Shown in pieces: positions 39,053 to 50,274 of a DNA stretch of 64,000 bases. Every line of letters begins with the position of its first letter. The stretch's first letter is position 1. The translations under genes and the position numbers were made by a program. Where the stretch lies: positions 248,001 to 312,000 of the forward strand of contig NC_091878.1 of assembly GCF_019399895.1 (NCBI RefSeq), read 5' to 3'. The DNA is from Cardiocondyla obscurior. Taxonomy: Eukaryota; Arthropoda; Insecta; Hymenoptera; Formicidae. The notes under the pieces were generated by a model. That model saw only the letters and a list, made by a program, of their open reading frames with translations. It had not been told where the DNA came from and ran no database searches.

Positions 39053-42000
39053 CGTGTTTAAAATTCTAAAGATTTGCTGTACATACATGCATCAGAAAAA
39101 ACAATTATGACAAAGAAATGATGAAGAATTGTGAAGAAACTATTTAATAATAACGCTTCTACTTTGGGCTAACGTCCCTAATATAATTAAACAAATGTAT
39201 ACCATAACCGGATCAATCCCTAATAGTATATAGCGCTAACCTATGATTGCTGTAAAACAGCACAAGTGACATCATAGTTGTACATCACACACGTATCAAT
39301 GCGTCCAGCGTTGCATCCCAATTAGACGTACCATAGCATGGAAATAAAAACATTATTCGTATCGATTTTGTAAAAATAAATATTGGATATTTTCAAGAAT
39401 GAAAATATTTCTTTTTTTGCGAAAACCTCTCGCAGATGTATGAAATAAATATATTTAGATGTAATTATCCGATGATACAAAGGTGCAATTCTATGATAAC
39501 AGAGCGTAATTGCAAGATTGAGTTAAGCAAAGCTATTATAAAAAAGAAAAAAACTACTTTACTCGTGTAAAATAAATGAGAAAGTATAAAAAAAAAAGTA
39601 AAAACAAATGTATTATTAAAATTTTTAATTTAATTTATCATTAAAGTATATTTTGTATTATAAATACGATAATAATTGCTTTTAAAATGTTTCCAAGTAT
39701 TTTCATTCTTTCATAAATATTAAATTTTAAAACTTATTAATTTTTATACGCTATCTGATATTAAATATAGATTGCAGCTTTCATTGTTGCATTATCTATA
39801 AACAGGAGCACCTCTTGTAGTAATGAACTGCATGTCAATAAAGAAGACACACACACACACACACAAGAATGGAGATAATTAATTTTAATTACTTAGAGCT
39901 GTACTATAATTCGAAGCTAAAACCACAGGATTACTCCTGTTTATTACATATCAATATCTTATTCAAATTATATTAAAAACTCTGTTTAAAATATTATATA
40001 TGATTAAAGCACAATACACACAATACAAGAAGCATTATGTTTCTTAATTTATGGATGTTGAACACTGGAATTATGTGTGTTATGTGTAATGTAAATAACT
40101 TGTTCAATTAAATATTTTTTAAATCTTATTATTCTTTAGAGGATTATTTAAGAATTCTCTCTTTACTCTGTAAGTTTATTGACGATCATTTTAATTCGAT
40201 AACTTTGTTGCATTTTTGCAAGGGCTGTAATGCTTTATTTAGTATAATATTAAATTTCGAAATATATATGCTTATTTTAAGTAACTTAAAAATCGCTTTA
40301 TATTACATTAATTTTTAAAAATTAATTTAGTAATTTTTTAAATTAATTAATGTAGTAATAGCAGCAAAAAATTTTAATTAATGTTTAGAGTAATAATTTT
40401 TGTATTATTTTCTACGAAATATATAAACATATATTCAAAGAATTATTTTTAAAAACTTGAAAAGCAAACCTGTTGTTAGAGCAGGTGTCCATTCCTGTTC
40501 ACCGGTAGCACCCCATAATAAAGTAAGACTTCTATTCGCCATAATTGATGAATTTGCAGTTTTGTCCCCATTAGTTGTAGGAGGATTAAACCGTGGCAGT
40601 TTTCCTTTGGTATCTATAAAAATACGAATTATATTATCTCTTGTATTTTTTATCTATTATATTTTAAAGCCGTTCGTTAATTCTAAGTACTAACGATCTT
40701 GGAATCCTATTTGAGATGTCGATCGTGAAATCTGATTTGAACTGTTTGTTCTAATTTCCATTGAGGACCCACTTATGGTAGTAGATAGTGTAGTCTCACT
40801 TTGCGACTCCAATGTTTGCATTGGTATAGCTTGATAGTGATGTTGCTGTATTAGAACTCCTGTAGGTCCTATAAAATTGTATTAATAAATTTATCGTCTT
40901 AAAATAAGAATAATTAATACTTACCTTTCGGAAATATATGAGTCCACCGTCGTCTGTTGCTAGTAAGTTTAATGGTAACGTGAGATGGATCGAACGGATT
41001 GATTAATGCCCTACCGGGCCTAAGTATATTCGTCGGTTGAGAAATTGAGTTTGTCGGACTACCGGCGCTACCGACAATAGGTCTAAATGGCGGGGATATC
41101 TCAGAATCTGTTAAATCACTTTTAACCGGTGTTCTCGATACACCTAAAACAATTAATTAATTATTTAATAAATCTCTTAACTGTATAACTAATTTACCGA
41201 GCGTACTATATATTTACCAGTTCTATCTCCATTCGATTCGATGTTATCGTCATCTGTTTTGTGTGGTATTGTTATCGCTGCACTTCGTAAAGCAATAACT
41301 GGCGGTGAATGTGTTTCGGGTGGCGGATGATGTATATCGGGATCTGACATTTTACGTTTCAAAAGTTTTAATAAATGGCCATTATTATGAGTTTCGAGGC
41401 ACACCACGCTCGTCTTTTTTCTCCTTGTATTTATCCTTTGTACACTGAAACAATTTAGTTTTATTATTAAATATATTAAATATAATAAATTAAAAAAATA
41501 ACTTTTAATTTATGTACCTTGACGTATGAACTGTGGGTAGTTGAAACACTTGTGCATCGTAAGCATCATAATCGAATAGTGTATTATGTAGACATTCTCT
41601 TGGATCTTCTTGCAAAAGTCTGGTCTTGCAATTTAATTTTTCGTTATCTGCCGAATGCTTTAATACCTTCTGCGGCAATTTTATTCGCGGAATAAATGTG
41701 GAATAAGGAATTTTTTTATTTGTAGAATAAAAGCTGAGATTTATCCAATGGGGCATACTATAATCATCCGGTGCATTTATAGATGAATCTTTGTTATGAA
41801 ACTGCAATAAAATATTAAAAATGATATATATTATATAAATAAATAATGTATATACTATTGCACCCGCGCTCAATCGTTCTTTCTTTCATACTCACTTACT
41901 CTGCGTATTTTTGAGATCACGCGCGTGCAGAAATACGATTACGAAATTCATGCCGAGCAGGAACAGGTGCAATAATATATTTTTATATGTATTTATAATA

Positions 42001-43373
42001 CCTTCAATAATGGAACTGCATGAAGCGGTTGTTCTCCAACGCATACTAAATCACTTCCTACCCCATTATCAATAATTCTCTGTTTTGTTACATTTGTCAG
42101 CTCTCTGTCAACTTCAAAAACTCCAACTCCAGGTGTAATAACTACAGATAATTGACCAGTTCTATCGAAACTACGATCTAAGTAATGTTTTTCAAAAACT
42201 GAAAAAATACCATAAACACATAATTATAAGATGTAAAATAAATTAATAAATTACTAAATATTTTTATCATACTTTACTTACCATTTAGAGACATATTTAA
42301 CACTTCCAGAAAATTGCCTTGTGCAGCAGTAGAATTTACTGCCTTAGGCATATTACTACCTGGCTTCTGATGATATTCCAAAACAATTTTTTGATAATCA
42401 GTAAACAATTTGCGTAACTGCACCAAGATATTACTCCAATCCTCAAATCTTTCATTTTGTACTGCAACTCTGTAAAAATCTTCATAAAATCTCCCTCTAT
42501 AATCATGTTGCAAGCATTCCCTCATATGGTTTGGAAATTCTTCCAAACTGGTAGCATTGTAAAAAGTTCTTGAGAACAATACAATGGTAACCTCGTGATT
42601 GCTACCATTTTTTTTCCATTTTTGAAATAAATCCGCTAAAAATCCATTAACTGCTTTCTCAAAGTAAAGATCTCCATGTATGTCAAAATCCCACATTTCA
42701 GAGCTCATTTGAATGAACAAATATACCATACTGGTAGAAGATCGAAACACAACCTAAAAATAAAATATTTTATAAGAAAAATAAAATAAAAAATTAATAT
42801 AAAAAATTATAATTAAGTACAAACTTTAGTATCATTGGTTATGACACCACAGGCGACGCGATCACCCTGTGACCACATCTCATATACTTGACAACGTATA
42901 CTTCCACCACAAAACTCGATCTTCTTGTTAATATATACGCATGTGTTAACCTATAAAAATCTTTATGTATATTATATTTTCGACAGAAAAGGCAATCAAT
43001 TAATAAAACAAAATAATAGTACCAAGCTGTTTTTCAATCGCCACATTTCACTGCGTCCCATATACTGATCTTTGAAAGTCAATTCTATGGAATCTAAAGC
43101 TACATCATCGGGATTTACTATGTTCATATATACATCGGCGAACGTACGCAGCTGAAACATCGATGCTACGTTATTTTCCACGCTGATAGTTTCGCGGCCT
43201 TGGAGGTCTTCCTTGAAGGAAGTAACTTGCAACAGCAAACGGCTGAACTCATCTTCTGGGTGGTAAATTTCGACGACATCGCCAGTTTTTATACCGGGAT
43301 AATCTTTCGGATTGAAAATCAGATCTTCTCCGCTGAAGTTTTTCTGATGCACTATGAGTTTAAAAAGCTTCAT
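30699..43373 (-). CDS. DEPDC5: GATOR1 complex subunit DEPDC5 (Iml1)
   Basis: Twenty-four coding exons from the start: 43373-43023, 42950-42825, 42753-42282, 42198-42002, 41801-41518, 41444-41218, 41143-40925, 40868-40695, 40613-40470, 37767-37550, 37474-37269, 37156-36982, 36849-36649, 35650-35555, 34775-34731, 33714-33644, 33057-32947, 32835-32628, 32405-32297, 32221-32012, 31917-31757, 31683-31515, 31429-31116, 30896-30699. All phases agree, giving 1561 residues (human about 1600). It scaffolds GATOR1, the GAP for RagA/B that shuts off mTORC1 on amino-acid loss. Matches to orthologues run from end to end: ELTFKDQYMGRSEMWRLK, MWDFDIHGDLYFEKAVNGFL (Iml1 domain), LTSNRRRWTHIFPKG, VDWKSLTIPACLPITTDYF, DGFLRFIEGWLNKIRR, the DEP domain around residues 1117-1200 (VEILEAMKHPQTGVGFL), and the C-terminal LFQEAILQRFGFI. 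Three small exons (96, 45 and 71 nt) lie in the linker before DEP. Confidence 0.97.
33308..33331. repeat. Poly(A) tract in DEPDC5 intron
   Basis: About 24 A residues in the intron between exons 16 and 17. Similar tracts occur at 3119-3141, 39027-39052 and 54756-54781. None has a recognisable retroelement body attached. Confidence 0.8.
36456..36536. mobile_element. Short inverted-repeat element (MITE-like) in DEPDC5 intron
   Basis: AGATGTCCCAAAAA at 36456-36469 and TTTTTGGAACGTCT at 36523-36536 are inverted repeats matching at 12 of 14 positions. A perfect 16-bp palindrome TAACAAAATTTTGTTA lies between them at 36490-36505. It carries no coding capacity. It fits a tiny non-autonomous DNA transposon or a deletion derivative, but the family is not identified. 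Confidence 0.4.
38171..38329. mobile_element. MITE-like element in the large DEPDC5 intron
   Basis: TATACAGAATGTTC at 38171-38184 and its inverted partner AAACATTCCGTATA at 38316-38329 match at 12 of 14 positions and enclose about 130 bp of AT-rich, non-coding DNA. TA dinucleotides lie at both outer ends, as expected for a Tc1/mariner-type insertion, but this AT-rich context makes the TA duplication weak evidence. Confidence 0.4.
39847..39865. repeat. (AC)n microsatellite
   Basis: Nine AC units in the large DEPDC5 intron. Confidence 0.9.
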
Positions 43374-43387
43374 ACTTTATTCGTCAT
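43370..43387 (-). promoter_or_regulatory. Upstream ORF overlapping the DEPDC5 start codon
   Basis: On the minus strand an ATG at 43387 opens five codons (ATG ACG AAT AAA GTA) and stops at TGA, which shares two bases with the DEPDC5 initiation codon (ATGA). Translation of the short frame would end exactly on the main start. Confidence 0.6.
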
Positions 43388-43404
43388 TATGGATCCGTAA
43401 AGTT

Positions 43405-43419
43405 TTACAAGCAGTGCAT
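43405..43419 (-). promoter_or_regulatory. Second upstream ORF in the DEPDC5 leader
   Basis: ATG CAC TGC TTG TAA on the minus strand, 32 bases before the main ATG. A possible acceptor TTTACAG lies immediately upstream (about 43430), so the leader may be spliced there, still including both short frames. Confidence 0.5.
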
Positions 43420-43430
43420 TGCTTTTATAT

Positions 43431-44584
43431 CTGTAAAATATAAACGACTAATTAATAGAAGGATTTGCGTAAGCTTGGCTTCTCAATTTAATTCTTCTTT
43501 ATGTATTTCCTTAGCTTAAATTTACGTACACGGATATATTAACGTAACGATGCTTCCGCCGACAATCGTGCTGTAAATCTTCGATTTCTCTGTGAAATTA
43601 CAAACATCGGGATCGCGACATCTAACATTGATTTGACGAAACTAGAATTAAAATTGACAAGGTGCGCTGGTAAAGTCGGGTTTGAGGATCAAAAGGAAAA
43701 GTTTTTGATAACAGTTAATATAATACATTATTTTGTTATCTATAGTATATGTGCCTACGTACGTAAAAAATGTGAAAAGTCAACAATTTTTCTACTGGTA
43801 ATGGTCATACTTGGTTTAAAGTGAATTTACATTTGTACTGAATAATCAGATTCGATTATTAAAACTATTCACGAATACCTTTATATAAATTATAAAAAAG
43901 TAATTTATACATATAATTATATATAATTATTATATAATTAATGGTACTTTATTAATATAATAAAATTACTATTAACATAAATTTACGCGATTATTTCGCA
44001 AACACTTATTTCTCACAAAACTCGACAGTTTTTATTTTTAAATAATTTCGTGTTTATTCGCTATAATATAAATCGACAATTTATCTTATCACATTAAATG
44101 CATCAATAACTGCCATTAAAACATTTTTACAGACATCTGTATTTCTAGATCATCGTGACTGCTAATATAAAATTCATCTAAAACAAATTTTATTCTCTTA
44201 ACCGATTTGAATCATGATGTGCAGAGGATTACTTATTTAATGAAAACTTCGTTTGTCTTTATTAAAACTTTCACGTAAGTTCTCTTATGTACATAAATGT
44301 ATGCAGATGTATGCAAATTCTTGTTCAAGTATTAGAATCGTCGATAATTAAATATGATTGTACATACATATATATGTATCAATATTATCAGTCTACACCC
44401 TGTGAGTAGAAAAAAAAAGAAGATTGATATAAGATGAAATATTAAAATTGCAATGTAAATGTCAAGAAGAACAAAGATTTTTCCTTCGCTATATGATAGG
44501 ATTCTTATCGATAAAATTTTACAACTTGTACCATTTTCCAATGGTACTGACAAATTCGTGTGAAAGTTTCAATTGTATATGGAT
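43431..44584. other. Intergenic between PYM 3' end and DEPDC5 5' end
   Basis: AT-rich. It must contain the DEPDC5 promoter, probably 43.45-43.65 kb where CpG is slightly raised, and the PYM 3' UTR with AATAAA on the minus strand at 44258-44263. No protein-like frame. Confidence 0.5.
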
Positions 44585-45677
44585 CTATAAAGTAGCTTCT
44601 AATCTTTTTATCTCCTTAGAGATTTCTATTTTCCGGGCAATTTTTTCGAGTATCTCTTTGTCGGGATTTTTCAGGGCACCAGATTTCATTTTATCCTCTA
44701 ACACTTCAATTTCCCTAATTTTCTTTCGAAGATTTTTCAATCTCTTTTGTGGATCAGTCGTTTTTTGTGCGACATTTGAACTGTCCTTGTTTACGCTATT
44801 TGTCGTGGTGGCCTGTTTCGCAATAGCCGGTAGCTTATCAGAATGGCTTAAAGCTTCTTTATGCGATTCAGGCTCCGAGATCGTAATTTTGGCTAATCCT
44901 TCGGTAGCAGAGTCTACAGCTTTTGATTTGTTCTTCTTCTTTTTCTTTTTAGATCCTTCTTGGGTTTTTGCTTGCATACCAGGTATTACCTTATTCTTCA
45001 CTGCTAAAGCCTCTAGCTTGGCTTTATGTTCAGCTATAAATTCAGGACTGGCGCCAACAGGATATAAGGGCTTTTTTATTAATTGTTTTCCTTTGCTTTC
45101 GTATCTGAAAACGAAGTATAAGAATATAAGCATGACAAATTTCTAACAGGAAAGTTATCGAAATATCGGAGGGCACATCAAGATTACTTACAATGGAACT
45201 TCTTCCTGAGGAATATATCCATCTTTCACTCGACGTTGCTTGCGCCACGTACCATCAGGTCGTTGACTGGCCGGGATAAACGTACCTGAAACAAAGCGAT
45301 ATATTTTAATAATAATATTTTAACTGCATTCGCATAAAACGTTGGCACTTATAATCGCAAGAACGTGTCTAATATTGCACTAAAAAAAATAATAAAAATT
45401 TATAATGGTCAATGGAAAACGTTTAATACGACGGTCAGCTTGGGGGAGCACATCGCGGGGTTTGGAACACGTGAAAATTACCCGAGGTTTACCGGCCTAA
45501 CTATAGCGCATGGATATAACGGAACGATCTATTATTACGCAAAGCTGATCGTTCTGCACTTGTTTACAATGACCGAGGTTAGAGCCGGCGCGTCCCGCGA
45601 GTACGCGGCTCCGTTCGCAGCGCGGTGATCATTTACGGGTCCTTACCGGTCTCATCCTTGATGTAAGTCGACGCCAT
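44585..45677 (-). CDS. PYM1: Partner of Y14 and Mago (PYM / within bgcn)
   Basis: Three coding exons, 45677-45647, 45285-45192 and 45104-44585, give 214 residues (human 204). The N-terminal PYM/WIBG motif at about residues 11-42 contains FIPASQRPDGTWRKQRR and GYIPQEEVPLYES, which binds the Mago-Y14 dimer and removes exon junction complexes from translated mRNAs through the ribosome. The middle is low-complexity with a Lys run (KKKKKKNKSK). The C-terminus RLKNLRKKIREIEVLEDKM is the conserved helical ribosome-binding part, followed by KEILEKIARKIEISKEIKRL. The start MASTYIKDETG fits family length; an in-frame ATG at 45914 with no intervening stop could add 79 Arg/Ser-rich residues, but this part lies in CpG-rich DNA and is more likely leader. 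Confidence 0.95.
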
Positions 45678-45930
45678 CGCAATTGCCTCGCGAGAGCGCG
45701 TGCCTCCGGAAAATGTAAAAAATAAACGTAAAACGTCCTCGACTATCAGCGTGCCATCCTGCGATTTCACTATATCGTCTACGGAGCGAAATCTCCGACG
45801 GCTCCTCTCCTCTGATTTCGATCGCAGACTCGGCAGGCGAGCCGACAGGTGTCGCGACGAGTCTCGTTCCGGTTTTCGTAAATTAACGAGCGAACCTCGG
45901 TCGGAGACGACCACCGCCTAATACCTATTC
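45678..45930 (-). promoter_or_regulatory. PYM 5' UTR and CpG-rich promoter
   Basis: CpG-rich leader upstream of the PYM ATG on the minus strand, ending where the sequence turns AT-rich at about 45.93 kb. Confidence 0.5.
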
Positions 45931-48900
45931 CTCTCAAATACTTGTGCAAGAGGTTAGGGTTGAGGCTAAATTAAGATTAATTAAACTTTATCCAATTACG
46001 GTCTTTTATATAACTTGAGATAAATATGACTATACGAGATGCTGCATTGCGCCAGCTCGAGGCAAGAATTTTGTTTTATTAATTGTCACGACGGTCGGCA
46101 CAGAATGTTTTTCTTTTTTTTTTTTTTTAGACCGCTGTATTTCCTCTCGTTCGCGAATTGTCGCGAAGACAGAATTAAGCTTCTCCTTAATGAGCTTGAA
46201 CGAGTAGCTCTAACTTTTTATTTATCTAATCGTTTTAGAAATATCTGCCATGAGTGCTTAAAAAATTTTTTTTTAATATAATTAATATATTTTATTTTTT
46301 AATATTATTGTGCATTGTTATTAAAACGTAATGTAAAATCATATTAATTAATATATTTTACACAGACATAAAATAAAAACAAAATTTTAACCATAGATGA
46401 TTTTTTTAAGTAAGTAAAAATGATCAAATTTAATTATAAAAATATATTAAAGGGAGACATATAAAAGAAGAGTTGCGAAGAATTTATTTCGAAAGCGACG
46501 TCGGTCTTAAAGCTTCGTTACTTATTGTCAAAATAATAATCAAGGAAACGGAGAGGCGAATGCAAGTATCTCGGCGTAGACCCGCAAGGAGTCGCGGTCC
46601 CGAGGGCTAGCTCTCGATCTAGCCGGGCTGCTTCCGGGGGATGCTGCGCGCGCGCAACGGGGGATGCGTTCCGTTCTCATCTCGCAGTTTCGCAGCCTCC
46701 CTTTCGCGACCCGTGTCAACTCCATCACGGCACGATCGGAGGTGTGTGTGTGCGCGTACAGTTTCCCGTGTCTCGCTGTTCCCGGGTACGCCGGGTACGT
46801 CCGGCCCGGTTACGATCGTTATTGTGGTCCCGGATCTCGGGGTCCTCGCGCGTCTCTCGCTCCGCCACCGAGCCGTACACGATCCGAATGCGTCGCCCCG
46901 CGCCGGAAAATGGAAACCGCAATCTTTGGTACGTAGCCGCATAAACGACTCCTTGTCAACCTCGCCTCTGTGTACGATAATCGAACGTTTCGCTGGGGAA
47001 GTAGATTTCTAATTGCATCCGGTTTAAGACGCGTTTCTCACCCTCGTTTGCCGAGTCTCTTTAAAGGTCACTGGATGTAACATAAAAAAAAAAAAGAAAA
47101 AAAAAAAAATGGAATCACGCGTACCCGTTCAATAAGTATAAGTTCAAAGGCTCGTTACTTTCTAAGGTCACACACGAAGAGCAATGCAGCGGATAAAGTT
47201 AAAAAGTCTTCTGATTACGATGCCTGCACGGGGTGTCCTGACTTATGTAATCGTTGTTAAGCAGCGATTGGTTCTAAGTAGAAGTTCATGGCGGTCAATT
47301 AATGTAAATGTATTTTGTTGCGGCGCGTTTTGCATGAATTTACATACGGCTTTGTTTCAGTTACATACTTGATAGATGTGGAAATGTATGGGATCAATCA
47401 GAGAAGGCATTAAAATTAATTTATAAATTTAAGTTGTGTAAAAATTCCCACTTTTGCAAATTACCGTTATTATTAAATCTGAGTCGTGGCACATACGTGC
47501 TATTAAAGCGTACGAGAAAATAGAATATTCTAAAGGAATTATACAACGCGACACTTAATTAAAATGATATAATCCCCCGGTTAATGTTGCATTTTACATT
47601 ATTCCATTTGCCATCAAAATAAAAAATGTAGTATTTAATTTCGTTGCGATGCAAATCGTGCAACGGTAGAAGATAATAAATAAAAAATAAAGATGTGAGG
47701 GGGAGGGAGGAAACCGCAGAGCCTTCGACTAGTCGAGATAATTGTGCTAAACAATTTGCATTTCAAAGTAAATATTTTAATGGCAACGATCGCCTGTTGC
47801 GGACTGCTTTACACCCGAGAGTCAAAAAGCAGAGGGAATCTAAAAGAATTGCCGCTACGTTGAAACTGCTTCATCCAACCTGCGGTCCTGGACCTCGCAG
47901 CCTCCTCCTCCTTCCTTTCCATCTTCGTCTTCTTTCCCCTCCCCCCGTTTCTCCCTTTTTCATCGGACATTGCACCGATGCACAGGCGAGGCGTATGAGA
48001 AACGACCGCCTCGCCAAAAGATGGGATCGTCATCCGCGGAAGAAGCTAACTTATGATCCTGACTTCCCATCCTTCTGTCTCTAAGATTTCCGCAATCTGC
48101 CTCGAGATTACGATCCCGGAAAAACTTACTTAATTACTGCAACATCTCTCCGTAAATTCCCAAACCACAGTTTCTTTTTAATCCGTACTGTCGAAAAGCG
48201 AGAGACTTATATCGGTCAACTGTTGAAAGACGCCAAACGCGAAAATAACGAAAAGACTTTACAAGCGTGTAAAAAAGTCACTTCCTCAAAATGCATGTTC
48301 ACATATTTTTAATAATACTTAATATATATTTTTATAGCAAATATTTCTCTCGCGGCATTTCCTGATAATATATTTTCAACGATATTTTCTTATGCCAATT
48401 ACCTTCTTTTCGTGCCGGTGAACGTAGATAAAAGAATATCGCTGATCTGAATATTTAAACGTAACAGCGCAAAATATACAATTCGCTGAACATTTAGGAA
48501 TATTAATATTCAATATCTCATCAAAATGCTTTACGTGTTACGCTTTTAATTAAATAATAACAAATTCGTGCCAGTAGTTTACAGCATGCGTCGAGACAGA
48601 ATCTGGCGCAAAGGTAACGATTAATCGCGTTTCACGGAGTTACCGAATTACTACGCGCGCAAGACCGCGAGATTACTCCGGATTTTTTTTTTCTTATCTT
48701 TTTTTATTTTATTTATTTTTTTTCCTTTTCCCTTTATCACCGCAATGCCCGAATAGAGGATAATCAGCGATGCAGCAGGCATGCTTAACACCAGATTGAA
48801 CTTTATTCCCATACCTTGCCCTCGTTGCATAGAATGCTACCGGCGCGCTACTACTTTGCGAGGCCAAAGCGAGGTCCGTCAAACAGGTCACGATGTGCAT

Positions 48901-50172
48901 ATATCGCAGCACGCAGCGGCATTATGCGCGCTACATAGCGTATCGAGTACATAGAATAATCCATCGCCCGATGACGACGGCGACGACGACGGCGGCGGCG
49001 GCACCGGCCCCGTCGTCGCCTGGGTGGTTTTCGCGGCGTGTCGCTGCGCATGCATCGGTTGGCATAATCGCGGGCTTACAGCCTACGTAAGACGCTTACG
49101 GTATTGCGAAATCTTAAAGCGCCTATCTCTTCGTACAAGATGCTCCGAAATTTCCCGTAAAACTTCCACGATGACCTCTTTAGATTCCTCCCGCTCCGAT
49201 CTCTCCCGCTTGTGCATAAGCCCGTAGAGCGTTTTAAGAGATTGTTAAATCTTGACTTTACTAATTGTCAAAATCTTAGACTCGATAATTAAAATTTACA
49301 ATTTTATCGAAGAGTCGACTGGAAGTTAATTAAAACGTTTTATTATTTTAAAATTATTATTTTTTTTTTTCCCTCCGGAACCCAATTCCATCATCGACCT
49401 TTCGAGTTTTTAATTAATTTTGTAAAATTGTATCTTAAACGAAATAAAGAAATGTTATTTTGCGTTTAGAAAATTTAATGAAAGTAACGTTGCGAATATG
49501 TTAACATTTACACGATTGTATTTTTAATTAATTGGAAACGAAATTTGTTACAGTGACTTATTCAGATTTGGAAAAACGTATCCAGGAAAAGAGGAGTAAA
49601 TTTTACGATAAACGGCCATGCGAATAGTGAAAAGAACGAGAAAAAGAGGATCAAGTAAATGCAGATGAAGAATATTCCGTAATTTTCTTCAATGTAAGCA
49701 GCTATTTTTTCAATGTATTATTTGGCATCTGAAGCAAGATAAGCGGCAAAAATTACGTTCGACAATGTAAGGAAAGAACCGGGACAGATTTAGCTCTTTA
49801 TCACCATGCTTTTAACAAGGTATTTGATATCACTACCATTTAAGGCGAAGGTAACAGAACGGCGATCTCGTACCACCCTAATAGTTTAGTCAGCCGTGAA
49901 AGCTCAAGAGATGAAATGACGTGCGTGGGCAACTGCATATATATCTGCACACACGTACGTGCAAACGCAAGGCTTCTATATGTTTTCGATGCATTGATCA
50001 GCGAGGAATTTCTGCATACGTTTTCGCGCAACGATCACCGAAACGAGAGAAAGAAATTAAATTAAGCCCGACAGATTGATCACAATTAAATAAGTCGCGA
50101 TAACAAAATGTAAACGAGAGACAGAGATAAAGAAAGCTGGAATGGAAGCGAAAGAATCAGTCGCGTGTGTAA
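45931..50172. other. Intergenic, mixed composition, no gene assigned
   Basis: A CpG-rich block at 46.54-47.0 kb ends on the plus strand in CTTTG|GTACGT at 46928/46929, a possible donor of a non-coding first exon for the membrane-protein gene downstream. Other patches are the GC-rich block at 47.7-48.1 kb and a GAC/GGC triplet run at 48.97-49.0 kb. Open frames overlap on both strands and look like chance. I see no protein family. Confidence 0.45.
48972..49002 (+). repeat. GAC/GGC trinucleotide run
   Basis: Imperfect array of GAC and GGC triplets in CpG-rich intergenic DNA. Confidence 0.8.
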
Positions 50173-50274
50173 CGTAAACCACCCCGAGTAGGACTCACCC
50201 TCGCGGACTTAACTTTTGCGGATCGACGCGGAAATTCTTTCGACCAGGTGGACGGTGATGCGTCGTCGAACAGA

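Larger units (their letters stand above)
37768..40469 (-). other. Large DEPDC5 intron (2.7 kb), no exon seen
   Basis: The longest DEPDC5 intron joins phase-compatible exons ending at 40470 and starting at 37767; the protein reads WTPALTTG-VDWKSL across it, as in orthologues, so nothing is missing. AT-rich, with one MITE-like element, a poly(A) tract at 39027 and an (AC)n run at 39847. Confidence 0.7.

Noticed and set aside
45365..45628. 87-codon plus-strand frame
   Set aside because: Falls within the first intron of PYM on the opposite strand, with no similarity or splice signals.
46641..47012. 123-codon plus-strand frame
   Set aside because: Several frames on both strands are open at once, as expected for a CpG island; kept only as a possible non-coding first exon.
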